Positions 1-10,868 of a DNA stretch of 37,752 bases are shown here, piece by piece. The notes under the pieces are model-generated. The model was given only the letters and a program-made list of their open reading frames with translations, had not been told where the DNA came from and searched no databases. Each line of letters begins with the position of its first letter. Position 1 is the stretch's first letter. Source of the stretch: Acanthamoeba lenticulata (taxonomy: Eukaryota > Discosea > Longamoebia > Acanthamoebidae); assembly GCA_002179805.1 (NCBI GenBank), contig NAVB01001646.1:1-37752 (forward strand), in the 5' to 3' direction. Position numbers and translations under genes: made by a program.

Positions 1-437
1 GCGCTTACGTACGCGATCCAGAGGGGCATTTGAAGTACAAGCCAGTCAAAGTAGTGCGTGAGGACCAAGTTGTAGAGAAAGCTCAAATCGGAGCCAGAAT
101 ATCTGTAGTGAGCCAGATTGTCTAGACCCTTCTTGCTGATGTAGCCCTAAATCGCGCGATTTTTCAGCCACCACAAATTATATCAATCTAGGAAAGAAAT
201 TTGCATGCAAAGACGCGACGCACCTCTCGGAAAATGGCGGCGAGGGAGGTGTAGGAACCGAAGATGTGGGTGACCATTTGTTTCTCATACTTGGGAGGCA
301 CTGCGGCCGCAGGAGCAACTTGTGGTCTAGCCGTGCCATTTGATCCTCCTTTCCGCGACTTACCTGAAGAAAGAAACTTTAGAGTGCACAGACCCCCCCC
401 TCTAGCATTAGAGTAAAATGAACATACCGGACGTCAT
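1..437 (-). CDS. Aminoalcohol (choline/ethanolamine) phosphotransferase, 5' part only
   Basis: Family members are membrane enzymes that transfer phosphocholine or phosphoethanolamine from CDP-alcohol to diacylglycerol, the last Kennedy-pathway step. I read three exons on the minus strand: a 10-nt first exon (437-428, ATG ACG TCC G), then 363-224 and 146-13, after which a GTACGT donor leads off the window edge. The protein starts MTSGKSRKGG and continues through VTHIFGSYTSLAAIF to GYISKKGLDNLAHYRYSG and VLTHYFDWLVLQMPLWIA. The last two stretches match the conserved N-terminal region of CEPT/EPT/CPT enzymes (a Y-x-S-x-x-G-L-x-x-L-x-x-Y-x-Y-S-G pattern followed by W-L-V and P-L-W). The catalytic CDP-alcohol phosphatidyltransferase motif lies outside the window. 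The tiny first exon is supported by phase 1 continuity, a TCTAATG branch-like site and a pyrimidine-rich acceptor; the alternative is a start at the internal ATG at 277. Whether choline or ethanolamine is used cannot be told. Confidence 0.83.
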
Positions 438-723
438 GGTTAGCCGTCCTGCTGCGTGCTGGGAGAGAAGAGGAAGGAGAAGGCGCCTTATTAGCACTCA
501 CTTCCTTTGCGGGCCGGCCTGTCCCGTATTGCGCAGAGCGTCGGCAACACGTCCGCCAAAAGCCGCGAAAGCATAAATTATGCCATAAATTCTTGGGGGG
601 CTTGCTCTTTTTCCTTACCTTTTTTCTTCTTATGCAGAAAAAAAAAGCCACGACTTTGCCGGGAGGGAGCTGGGCTGAGCTCTCTGTCTGTTTGTGCCGT
701 GGCACGGAGAGCAGAAGAAGAAG

Positions 724-3110
724 ATGGAGGAGGACAAGAGATCCACGCGCGAAGAGGAGCATCATATGGATACAGAGGACAACGTCACTTCTTCGGCCGG
801 AGGAGCAGAGGTCAAGCAAGAAGAGAGCAGCAAAGAAGAGGCCGCGGCTCCCATTAAAATTGGGTTCTCATTTGGGGCCTCAGCTGCACCTGGCAAGAGG
901 AAAGTGGGAATCCAAGGAGGAACTGCAAAAAAGGAGGATGGTGAAGCGGACCGAGAACTCGTGACTGCAATTCAGGGCAGCAAGATCAAGACGCTCTATG
1001 ACAAAGATGATGGCCCGCTCGTCATCCCCATGCCTCAGCCTGTGCGAGCAAAGAAGACCAAGGTTGAAGGCAAGTACCTCTCTTTCCTCTTAATTTAATT
1101 ATTGTGTTTTATTGAATAGATTTAGATGAATTGATACCAATTCATCTATTTTTATTATTTTTATTTTTAATATTAAAAAAGCAACCCTTACTAATAACCC
1201 CTGTAAAACAGGCAGTGAGGAAGGCACACCAGCCGTGGTCGTAGATCCCAAGCTGGCGAGCTTGTCGGCCGAGGACAGAGAAGCGGCCGAAGCACTGATC
1301 AAAGAGGGCCAAGAGGGCCTGAAGGCCGAACCTGACGAAGAAGATATGCCACTTCTGCTCAAGTACCGCCTGCCCGGCCTGGACGCCATCGAAGACGAAG
1401 ACGAGAAGTACGTCGCCGCCGCCTCCTCTGATTATCCCCCCTCCCCCACCCGCAGAATGTAGAACACTAACACCACCAGTGACCGTCTTGCAGGTTCCGC
1501 TTTGATGTGCAGTCTCGACCGGAAGAAACCTCAGCGTCGGCCTACGAGCGGGTCCCCGTAGAGAAGTTTGGCGAGGCTCTCCTGCGTGGCATGATGTGGA
1601 AGCCCGGCGACCCCATCGGCAACACCAACAAGGCGTACGGCCCCGATCTCTCGTAAAGCCCTGTCCTGCTCTGCCCCCTTCATGCCTGACATACCTCTTT
1701 CTCCTTCTCGTCTCCTCATCCAACACAGTGTTGTGAAGCCGGTCGAGTTCATTGCGCGGCACCATCGGCTGGGTCTCGGCGCCGCTCCGAAGGCTCCCGA
1801 ACCGACCAAAAAGAAGTACATCAAGCCGGGCGAGTCGCGCCAACCCAAGGTAAAGGCCTCAGGCCCTCGCCGCCCACCTATGCCGGGAGGGGCTCTGTTC
1901 ACAGGCGCAAACGTGAACCACTAAACAAAGCAAACAAAATTTGGCGTGCGCAGCAAATGATGGTGTTGCCGCGGGACAAGGACGGGCGACAGCGGCATGT
2001 GCGCGACTTGGACCAGAAGCTAGTCGCTTTCCGGCCAGAGGGGATCCACCCAGGCAACCTTGCTGGCGTGATCGCCGGCGATCACGAGGGCATGTACGCC
2101 CGCGTCGTGCAGGTTCTCCCCAACGACAAGATCCGCATCCGGTTCGAGAGCGAGGAGGTACGTTGCCGTGTTGGCTGGATTCTTGCCGCTTCTTTGCCTT
2201 AGCGCGCTCACCATGCACATGCATCATCATCGTCTGACTGTTTGGGCTCCCCTTCGTTTGTGAACACACACAGGAGGTGACGGTCAACCGAACAGACCTG
2301 GTGCCGCTCAACGAGGGGCAACTGAAGCAAGGCCACCCGGCTCTCGGCATCCGCGAAAGCGGCAGCACCGACGACACTGTAGATATGGAAGAGGAGGACG
2401 ACGGTGACGATGACGACGCGCAGACAAAGGAGGGGGAGGTCGAGTGGGTGCAAGCCACGAGCAGTGACAGCAAGTCCTCGCAAAGCACCAGCAGAGATGG
2501 GCGGCATGAAGAAAAGAAGAAAAAGTCGCCCATTAAGGAGAACGACCGGAAGAAAGACAGCAAGAGCAAGGAGAGCGACAGGTCCAGGGAGGAGAGGAAG
2601 GAACCCGTGTGGCTGCGGCCAGGCATCACCGTCCGCATCGTCAGCAAGAGCCTCGGCGAAAAGTGCGTAGTAGCCTCTCTCTCTCTCTTTCTTTCTTCCT
2701 ACTGGGGTGACTAAGAGTCTCCATCTCTTTCTTTGCGCACCCACCTATTAGGTACTACCGCAAGAAGGTGAAGGTCGTCGACGTCGTTGCTGGCGACATC
2801 TGCACCATCATGCTCGACTCAGGACGGATCCTCGAGAGTACGTGTGCTGCCGCATCTCGCAATCGCGTTTAACTTTTTTAATCATATTATTTATTTTGTT
2901 ACAGATATCAAGCAGAGGCAAGTGGAGACTGTGATTCCTGATGTCGGGCGGCGAGTGATAGTCGTGCTGGGCCGCGACCGGGGCAAGATCGGGAAGCTGC
3001 TCGAGAAGAGCACGTCCAAGGAGACGGCTGTCGTACAGTTCGAGGGCGACTGGGCCGGCGAAGTGGGCACTTACCGCCTCGACGACATCTCCGAGTACCG
3101 GGGCGACTGA
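724..3110 (+). CDS. GPKOW: G-patch and KOW domain splicing factor (GPKOW/MOS2/Spp2-like)
   Basis: GPKOW-family proteins bind RNA and the DHX16/Prp2 helicase in the activated spliceosome. Eight exons join in frame: 724-1073, 1216-1407, 1494-1652, 1729-1849, 1954-2157, 2274-2662, 2752-2837 and 2905-3110, giving 568 residues. The N-terminus is Glu/Lys-rich with the motif KIGFSFG that opens these proteins. Next comes the Spp2-type signature YERVPVEKFGEALLRGMMW, which contacts the helicase, then a degenerate G-patch (RHHRLGLGAAP). The first KOW segment (PGNLAGVIAGDHEGMYARVV) is followed by an acidic then Lys/Arg-rich linker of about 100 residues. A second KOW segment closes the protein (VGRRVIVVLGRDRGKIGKLL). 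The start at 724 is the first Met with a good context; an in-frame ATG ten codons upstream (694) is possible. The gene diverges from the phosphotransferase with 286 bp between start codons and converges on the EF-hand gene. Confidence 0.9.
1123..1148 (+). repeat. Perfect 11-bp inverted repeat in GPKOW intron 1
   Basis: TAGATGAATTG at 1123-1133 is the exact reverse complement of CAATTCATCTA at 1138-1148, leaving a 4-nt loop (ATAC). It sits inside the AT-rich first intron (1074-1215) of an otherwise GC-rich gene, so the pre-mRNA could form a hairpin there. I recognise no known RNA family. A chance AT-rich palindrome is the main alternative. Confidence 0.7.
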
Positions 3111-3230
3111 GGAGGAAAGCTTTCTCTCAAGAGACCCCATGTTTTGTGCGCCAATTCCAGTACTTCTGTGCGTGGTAAAACAGCGGACGCCTCTCAAACC
3201 CACCCCTCGCCTGCATGGATTTCATAGGCC

Positions 3231-3255
3231 TTTTATTTTATTATTTTATTTTATT
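3231..3255 (-). terminator. Cluster of AATAAA poly(A) signals for the EF-hand gene
   Basis: Read on the minus strand this stretch holds several overlapping AATAAA hexamers (TTTATT on the plus strand). They begin about 40 nt past the stop codon of the EF-hand gene, the usual place for a cleavage and polyadenylation signal. The stretch lies in the 181-bp gap between the two convergent genes GPKOW and the EF-hand sensor. Confidence 0.6.
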
Positions 3256-3291
3256 CTCACCCCCAAAAATCTGTCCAGGCGCAGTGAAGCA

Positions 3292-4535
3292 CTAGAAGGT
3301 GATGGTGACCTCCTTTTTGTAGCCGTTAAGAGTAGCGGTGATCTTCGGCTCGGCCATAGCAAACTCTTTGAACTCATCAAACGAAAGCTTGCCGTCTCCT
3401 GAAAGAGGGCTCTTATGGTGAGAAAAGGAGTGCCGCGTGCATCTTCTCTTCTGCCTCGAGTCCTCTACCTCCCTCCTCCTCCTCCTCCACACGAACGAAC
3501 AAACCAAACGAGCAGGTGCGGTTCCTGTACCGTTGGTATCCAGGGTCTCGAAGGCGTTGTCAGCAAAAAGAGTCGCCATCTCCTCAGCAAAGTCGTTGAG
3601 CTCCTCCATGGAGAGCTCCTCGTTACCATGAGATGTGCAGAGGGCCTTGAATCCCGAGATCCACGCCTACTCTCACCCCGCAGGGCCGACAGGTCCTTCG
3701 TATTAGAGCCATGCATGCTTGAAGCCCTCGAGAGAAAGGAGGAAAAGAAGGAGACGTGGCACCTGCTTGAACATGAGGCAGAGCTCGTCCTTGGTGATGA
3801 AACCGTTGTTGTCGATGTCATAGGCCTTGAAAGAAACTGTACAGACAAAACACCAAGGTGGGGTGAGAAAGGTCGATAGTCGCTCGCCTGGTTTTGTGAC
3901 GTGCAACAAAAAACAAGGTTCCATTCGCTGAAGAGGGACACCGTACGGAGGAGCTTCTCCTCGAGAGTGCCCTTGCACAAGAAGGAGAGGCCGGAGATGA
4001 ACTCCTGCAGGTCGACCACGCCATCCTTGTTCAGGTCCAAAAGCTCGAACATGCGATCAGGGAAGGGTGTGTCGTCGAGCTTCTTCAGCCCGGCATCCTC
4101 GAGCTTGCTGCCATCACCATCGAGTACACGTTAGCCCTCCCTTCCGCTACTCACTCACCCATATCTGCACTCCCCACATGGCCACTGGCGTACCCTAGAG
4201 CCTTCTTAAAGGCTGGCCGATCGAGCTTGCCGTCAGTGGCGCACTCGTTGAAGGTAGCGTAGAGGGCCTTGACCTCTACTTTGTCAACTGTGCACACACA
4301 CACACACACGCACCAAGCATTTTGAGAACGAGGTAGAGGCACGTGTGTGGGCCGTTGGGTTGTCGTTACGTACAGTGTGTGTCCTCCTGCAGCTTTTTGA
4401 CCATGCTTGATGAGACGCTGCCGTCTGTGGAAGGGTGGTCAGTAGCGCCCAACTTCTTATTAGAATCGTGAAGAACGTACACCGCTTTTTGTCCGTTTCG
4501 AGTCGTCGACTCTCCTTCGAGCCCTTGTGTCCCAT
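3292..4535 (-). CDS. Calcineurin-B-like EF-hand calcium sensor with N-myristoylation-type start
   Basis: Seven exons on the minus strand (4535-4481, 4424-4374, 4287-4155, 4107-3947, 3836-3763, 3618-3531, 3398-3292) join in frame to 222 residues, the usual size of calcineurin B, CBL and NCS proteins. The first residues, MGHKGSKES, fit an N-myristoylation signal (Gly2, small residue at position 6). The sequence THFDKVEVKALYATFNE is typical of the family just before EF-hand 1. EF1 (around CATDGKLDRPAF) is degenerate. EF2 (DLNKDGVVDLQEF), EF3 (DIDNNGFITKDEL) and EF4 (DTNGDGKLSFDEF) carry canonical calcium ligands at loop positions 1, 3, 5, 7, 9 and 12. The segment PFPDRMFELLD resembles plant CBLs. 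It probably relays Ca2+ signals at a membrane to a kinase or phosphatase partner; the partner is not in this window. Whether it is a true CBL or a calcineurin B cannot be settled by eye. Confidence 0.85.
4293..4309. repeat. (CA)n microsatellite in an intron
   Basis: About eight CA units lie in the second intron of the EF-hand gene. On the minus strand they form the GT-rich tract just before the acceptor CACAG. Confidence 0.8.
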
Positions 4536-4731
4536 GTCTTAGGTCACTGATTTGCGGTAACTGGTACAGAGGATCCTCCAGAGATTTGATCGTTTGTTGC
4601 CAAGTCGCGCACGCAGTGAAAAAACCAAAAAATACCAACCATTCTTTAGGTGTAGTGGCTATTTCTCTGAATTTAATTTGGCAACATTTCTCTGCTCGAT
4701 TCTCTCTTCTCTCTTCTGGCGCCTTGCCGTT

Positions 4732-7700
4732 TTACAGGTTGGGCTGGACGTCTCGCACGAGGCCGTTGCCCATCTCCGCGAATGCGTCGAGCAGTTCGAA
4801 GATGTTGGTCACCACTTGCGGTACCTTGCTCGTGAGATCGACCTTGATGTTCAATTTCTGTACAACATTGAATGCATTCACACCCGGGTGGTCAGCTCAG
4901 AAGTGGGGCCAGAAGCCAGCAAGAAAAAAGAGAAGTCGGTACCTGTATCAACGGCGAGTCCGTGGGGAGGTTGGCCACGGGCATGGCATATTCGGCATTC
5001 TGCACTTTGAACGGCTTGGGCGTGAAGGTGCCGGGCTTCCACACGACGCCGATCACTCGCCCTTCGAGGCCGTTGTGGAAGAAGAGCGCCAGGTGACCGA
5101 AGCGCATCCTGAGTTCGTTCAGATAGTTCTGCACGAGGTCGAGACCCACGTAGACAGGCTGCTTCTTGGGCAGCTGCAGGTTCTTGTACTTGCTGGAAGA
5201 GTTGGCCGCTGAGCCTACGGCAGACTCCAGGTGGATAAGCACATCGTAGGGAGCCAGCGGCGTGACAAACAACGCCTTCCACTTGGCCTCGGCGGTGAAA
5301 GGGTTCTCCACGAGTTCACGTAGGATGCGGTACGACTGCTTTGCGTAGCCCACGACCCGCTTGAAAATCAACATCGTTGGCGTGTGCCTGTACAGAGTAA
5401 TCAACACACATTAATTGGTGCATGTAATCGCGACGGTGGCTCGCCGCAGGACCATAGGCGTAGCGTGGCGTACCGAGTGAGCCGGGCATACTTGTCCGAC
5501 GGGGTGGAAAGGAAAAGAGCCGTCTCCTTGATCTTGGTACCCCGCTCCTTGGCCGCTCTCTACGTTGTCGATTTGTACATGTGTGTGTGTGTAGTGTGTG
5601 GTGTCTTCGCGTTAGATGATTTCCGCTTATGAACGCAGCAGACGAAAGAACAGTCATGCGGAAAAGGGAAGGACAGAGACAGAGGAAAGGCAAAAATGTA
5701 GGCACCTGAAGGCTGCGGAGGCGGTCGTAAGTGGTTTGAATCTGCTGATAGTCGTCGTAATCAAACTCATTGTCAATGTCCACGACAAGAGCCGTCTCCT
5801 CCCAGTTAAAGGTGCTGAGCAGCTGCAGGAATCGCAAGAAGCCGATCACGTGGTTGTGTGGCGTCTCATACGGCCGCGGGTTGGTATACACTGATGCCAC
5901 AAGCAGCTCCACCAGCTCCTGTGCTCATATAAGCGAGTGTGTCAGGCGAGAGACGAGAAAAGAGGGAGAAAGGAGGCGGCAACGCACATCGCTCAGGTAG
6001 CCGGAGAACATGTGAGAGTGGATCCACAGCTTGGCCAGGCGCGCGGCCAGCGGATAGGAAATGTGTCGGTGGGAGAAGCCATGCATACGTCCGGCATGCT
6101 GGGCCGCTTGCAACACGCGTTCAGGAAGAGCCGCCTTTTCTTCAAAGGCTTCGTCTGTGGTAACGCCGTGATCACGTGTCAATAACAGCACGAGAACCAT
6201 CATATCATCATTGAATGTGGCTGCACTTACCAGACTTGATCATGAGGTTGATCTCCTTCTGCTGGTGGATGAAGAAGCGGAACACGAAGCCCTCCTTCTT
6301 CAGCTGCACATCGATCCACTGCGGCGTGGGCGTGCACACATGACCGTACTTCTTGTTCAACCTGTGTTGAGCGCAGCAGGAGGACAAACACACAATCAAA
6401 ACGTCGTCGCGAGTCGATGGGGCGCCGTGGCAGGCAGGGCTAATACCCTTCCGCCAGTTTGATGTAGAAGGCCGCCTTGAGCTTGCGGATGGCAGTGAGA
6501 TCGTCGGGCCACGCCGCGCTCGACTCCAACTGTCACGCGTCCATAAATGTGAGAGGAGCGCTCTGCAGCTGAGGTCCACAGAGAAGGCGCCAGGCGTACC
6601 TGAATCGCCACCGTGATGGGGTCCACACAGACGAGCCCCAGATGGTTGGGCTTGGTCTTGTGGATGGGCTGCTGCGGGTACACCTCCGTCAGCCGGAACT
6701 CGGCGCTCACCTGCGAACATCAATACGCAGCCATTTAGAGCTTGCAGGAGGAAGGGCAGGGAGTGGACGGTTCACACCTGATAGAGCGCTACGATGCCCA
6801 GCGGCAGATATTCCTCCCCGAGGGCCTTGAGCTGGATGGATAGTCGATCGAAGGCCGTGATGATGGTTGGTGACGTGTCCACAATCTTGGCTGTTTACCA
6901 TAAACACAATTTTGTTCCACCATCGAATGAGAGATGAGTGTCTGTTCTTCCCCAAACGGATTGGAGGGGGGAGGGGCGAGCCGCCATACTCTTGTTACGA
7001 TGCGTCAAGAGGCCGTCGAATTGGTCGATCACAGCGCGGATAGAGGATGAGGGAATGTTGAGGTGGCGATTCAGCAGATAGCTGGACGCATCCCGCACGA
7101 TCGAATAGCGCATGTTACCCTCGGGATTCCACACTGCACACAATCGAAGAGAGAAGGTAATCATAAGCGAATGCCCTCATGTCATGGAGAGGACTGGCCG
7201 ACGCCAGGGATCCGGAGGGGCCAAAGAAGAAAAGGGAGGGGCGAAGGAGAAGAGGGCAACCGAAGAAACGTACCGACAGCTTCGTTGATCTTGCCATCCT
7301 TGAAGCGTCGCATTTCCGACTTGGGGCCCCAGAACTGACGGAACTCAGTGGCCTGCAGAACAATAGGTCCACACAACGCTTTGTGTCAATTTTCATGTGG
7401 GGAGGGAGCCGCAACAAAAAGAGGCCTGTAAAGGGCAGGAGGGACCTTGGCAGTGTCATCGGCGGGAGGGCCCATATCCACGAGCCGCTGGGCAGTTTCG
7501 GGGTTGAGAATGAGACCCACCACCACTTGCCTCCCAAGCCCGGTGGGCGAATGGTCCAGCTCGTACTGGCCGAGGACCAACGTTTGCGTGCGCAGGAGTG
7601 TGACTCGGTCCATCAGTCCATGAGCGAGCACCTGCGCCGTGCGCTGAGCGACCCAGGTCTCCCACCTCAGGTCGCACGGTCGCTCCTCATCGGCGATTCC

Positions 7701-10608
7701 CTCTTCTGGCAAGTCCACACTGTGGACACATGGACACACACACAGAGTCAGAACTTGAGTTTGCTGCGGCATGACTTAGAGGTAGCATGCTGGGTTGGGA
7801 GATCAGATAGCCATAATTAACATGCGCCTGGCGGCTGCACGCGCGAGCATGCGACCGCCAAGCATTCATATGACACGCAAAAATATGATGTTGTCATCAC
7901 TCCTGCCTTTCCTCGTGGGAACGCAGTCCTCCGCTCATGTATCTAACTTGGGGAAGAGAATGACGATGACGCTGACGTACTGAATGTAGTTGTCGAACTT
8001 GAGCCAAAAGTCGATGGGGGAGATGAACACCGCGTCGAAGCCATCAACGACCTCGTTGGCGAAGAAATTCATCGTTTGCTTGGCTTCGTACCTCAGCTGT
8101 AGGAGAACGAAAAGAGAAGTCAAAAACCGGTGTGACATGTAAAGCTATGACGAACAGAAATTAGCGCACGTACGTCTTCATAGGCATTCTTGGTCATACG
8201 AGCGAAAAGGTTGAGGCGGCCCGAGTTATCCAGGAAAGTGAGCTCAAATCGCGACGTGAACAGGGCCAGATGCTAAGCACATCACGGCACCACAAACAAA
8301 AAAGATAAAAAGGTCAGACAAAGATCCCCATTAGTACTGGCGGGCAATAGAATAGCGAACGTACGTCAGCGCCAGACAGAGCCTCATTCTCGCACTTCAT
8401 GGCAATGCCCGTTGTGAAGTCAGCCTTGACTGCGAGTTGAAACACAAGCGTCAAGTCGTGAGGTTAGCTGACCATTGAAAACACTAACGGCTGGGAGGTC
8501 TGATGGCGTACTCAGATAGTCGAGAGCGGCACGGAAAATCTGGTAAGATGACATCTCTCGGTTGACCTTGCGCAGCTGCAGCAGGTGGAGCACAAGCATC
8601 GACGCCAGGAAGCCATTCATAGTATCGGCACCCACGTGCATTCCTCGCTGTCTCAACCAGACCTGAAAAGAAGCATCCCTCCCAATGAGTTGTTGGCCTA
8701 TCGGTAGGCAACACGTTCAGAAGAAGTGATAAAACCTTGAAGAGAAGAATAGCATCCACCACGGAGGGCGAGTTCTGCAGCTGTTCGTGAATCAACTTTT
8801 GGTGTGTTTGGAAGAGCATGTCCTCGATGATGGCATTGTTGTAGTACGGTGTGCCCACTTCGGTCCGTTCACCTTGTGTCTGCTTATCCTCTTTTACAGA
8901 GAAACCGCACCAGGTTGAAGAGAGAGTGAGATACGGGCGAAGAAAGAGAGCGGATAGAAGTGGAACTTACCGGCCGGATCAGCGTCGTGGATGTTAGACT
9001 TGTTGGGCAGGAGTCGATCCAGCTTGAATGCGGTGGCGGGAATGAAAGGGAAAATGCGGATCACGAAATCGGTTTTGGCGTTGGCGTATTCGTCACCCGC
9101 CACAGTCTTGGGCTTGAGGGTCAAGATCGGCTTCGTCACATCATCCCTACACATGATCAAGCATTATTATTGTGGGTAGAGGCAGAGTGGCACATTGAAT
9201 ACCACTGACACAGGACGCGGTGGCTTGTGAAGATAAAGTGTCCCAGCTCTTACCTGAAACCAGTCCACTTGACTTCGGCGAAGCGCTTGTCCTTTTGAAG
9301 CTCCTCAGCGAGTAGGTGCAGGTAAGCAGCACGCTTGTACCCAAACCGATGGTTGATCACATCTTTTTCCTTCCGTACGAGCGCCTTCACGTGGGTGGAG
9401 TATGTGAGCAACCATTCATACATACTAAAACGAATGTTCATTATGAGGAAATGGTGAAAGGAGAAGCGGGCGAACCTTCGGCAACTCGAGGCCGACGTCA
9501 ACGTTAAGGACCGGCTTGGCTACGGTGTGGAGCAAGTAGCTGCCCAGAACGAGCACGTCCTCCGGCGGAGCAAACTTGAACTTGAGCTTCTGGGCTTCGC
9601 TCGTGTTGATGGGTACGGCCTTGGTCAGCGGAGAGTCCTTGACCATATCCCACGTCACCTGTACCCCCCGTAATGGTGCACATCCCATGGAGTGAGCTAC
9701 ACTATCAACGTAATCCGCAATGCGTAAACACGAGAAGCGCACCTCCTTCTCTGGCACATTCTGCACAACTTCGTAAAGCTTTCGTAGCAGATGCTGAAGC
9801 ACGAGCGTCTTGTCGTAGTTGACCCTTACTTCGGACAACAGCTCAGTGATCTGTTTGTTGTGGTGGTGTTAAGCGCGGTGGAGAACGGCGAAAGTGAGCT
9901 TAGTGTCCACGATCAAGTGCACACATTGCACCCATTGGGTTTGCATGAGGAAGGTGCACGCACCTGCAAGCGGAACAGGTTGGACTTGAACAGCTCCTCT
10001 GTCTCCCTGAGACGCTTTATCTCGTCAAAAGTAGGCGCAGCATAAGGCCGCAGCTTCTTCTCCTTGGCGCCACCGCCGCCGCCGCTACGACGACTAGTGC
10101 TGCCGTCCTCGGACTCCTTGTCCTCTTCATCTCCGTCCTCGGCTTCTTCTTCGGCCGCCTCTTCCTCCTCTCCTTCCACAAAGTCGCCCTCATCTTCGTT
10201 GTTCTGATCTTCTTCCTCATCTTTCACCTTTGAGATGGTCATCTCATCTTCCTTGTCGTCCACTTCTATGGTAGCGTCGGCTGACTGCGGTCTCTTCCGT
10301 GATGGCGGCCTCGCTTTGGGCGAGCCGGCAGACTTTTTACCAAAGGCAGCCCCATTCTCCAACTTAACCTTCTTCACTACCTGACTGGAAGCGTTCTTTC
10401 CACCAGCGGGCGCAACAGTTGCTGGCGCTTTCTTTGGCTCTGCCCTTCGCTTTCGCTTGCCCTTCGTTTTTGTTTTGTGTCAGTTTACGTAAATTCCCCC
10501 ACAAAGCCATGCACACAGCCAAATCGCTCAACATGCGATTCAATTTATGAAAATTAAATTCTCAACTGATAAATGTACCTGATTTTGTCCACGGACTGAT
10601 GTTGACAT
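4732..10608 (-). CDS. NOL6: Nucleolar RNA-associated protein, NOL6/Nrap/Utp22 family
   Basis: NOL6/Utp22 is part of the UTP-C module of the small-subunit processome, where it binds Rrp7 and the 35S pre-rRNA in the nucleolus. The gene is split into about 20 exons with short introns. It starts MSTSVRGQNQ (30-nt first exon), then a Lys/Arg basic tract (GKRKRRAEPKK) and a long Asp/Glu-rich stretch (about 10240-10090), both common in nucleolar proteins. The family N-terminal signature follows: RLRETEELFKSNLFRLQ. Further Nrap blocks are VWLRQRGMHVGADTMNGFLA, RFGHLALFFHNGLEGRVIGV with VVWKPGTFTPKPF, and the closing block ending VRDVQPNL at the stop. The nucleotidyltransferase-like folds of this family are known to be inactive. 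The 3' end lies 196 bp from the start of the EF-hand gene, on the same strand. I joined only some of the exon boundaries explicitly, so exact length is not given; total content is close to the roughly 1,100 residues usual for the family. Confidence 0.92.
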
Positions 10609-10868
10609 GGCTGCAACGTATAAGCTGCTGTTTTGTCTTCCGGATCTTACGCTGCCAGGGACCGGGCTCGCACAACAATCAGTTGAGGCCGGAGAGAACA
10701 GAAACCGGAACAAAAGATTTAAAAAAAATAAAAATGGAGAAGAAACTCCCTTCGGAGAAAGAATGAGGAAAGCTTTTTTTCCTGTGGAAGCACCAAAATA
10801 AATAATAACAAGCTGTACAGAACACTGTCCCGCAGACACGCAAAGAGAAAAGAAACCCTGAGAGATTG

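Noticed and set aside
4586..5212. A 208-codon plus-strand frame opposite the end of NOL6
   Set aside because: The minus strand here codes conserved NOL6 blocks, so the plus-strand frame is an antisense shadow.
10017..10377. Arg/Lys-rich frame overlapping the acidic part of NOL6
   Set aside because: It is the frame-shifted reading of GAG/GAA-rich codons; the acidic frame continues into the conserved RLRETEELFKSNLFRLQ block.
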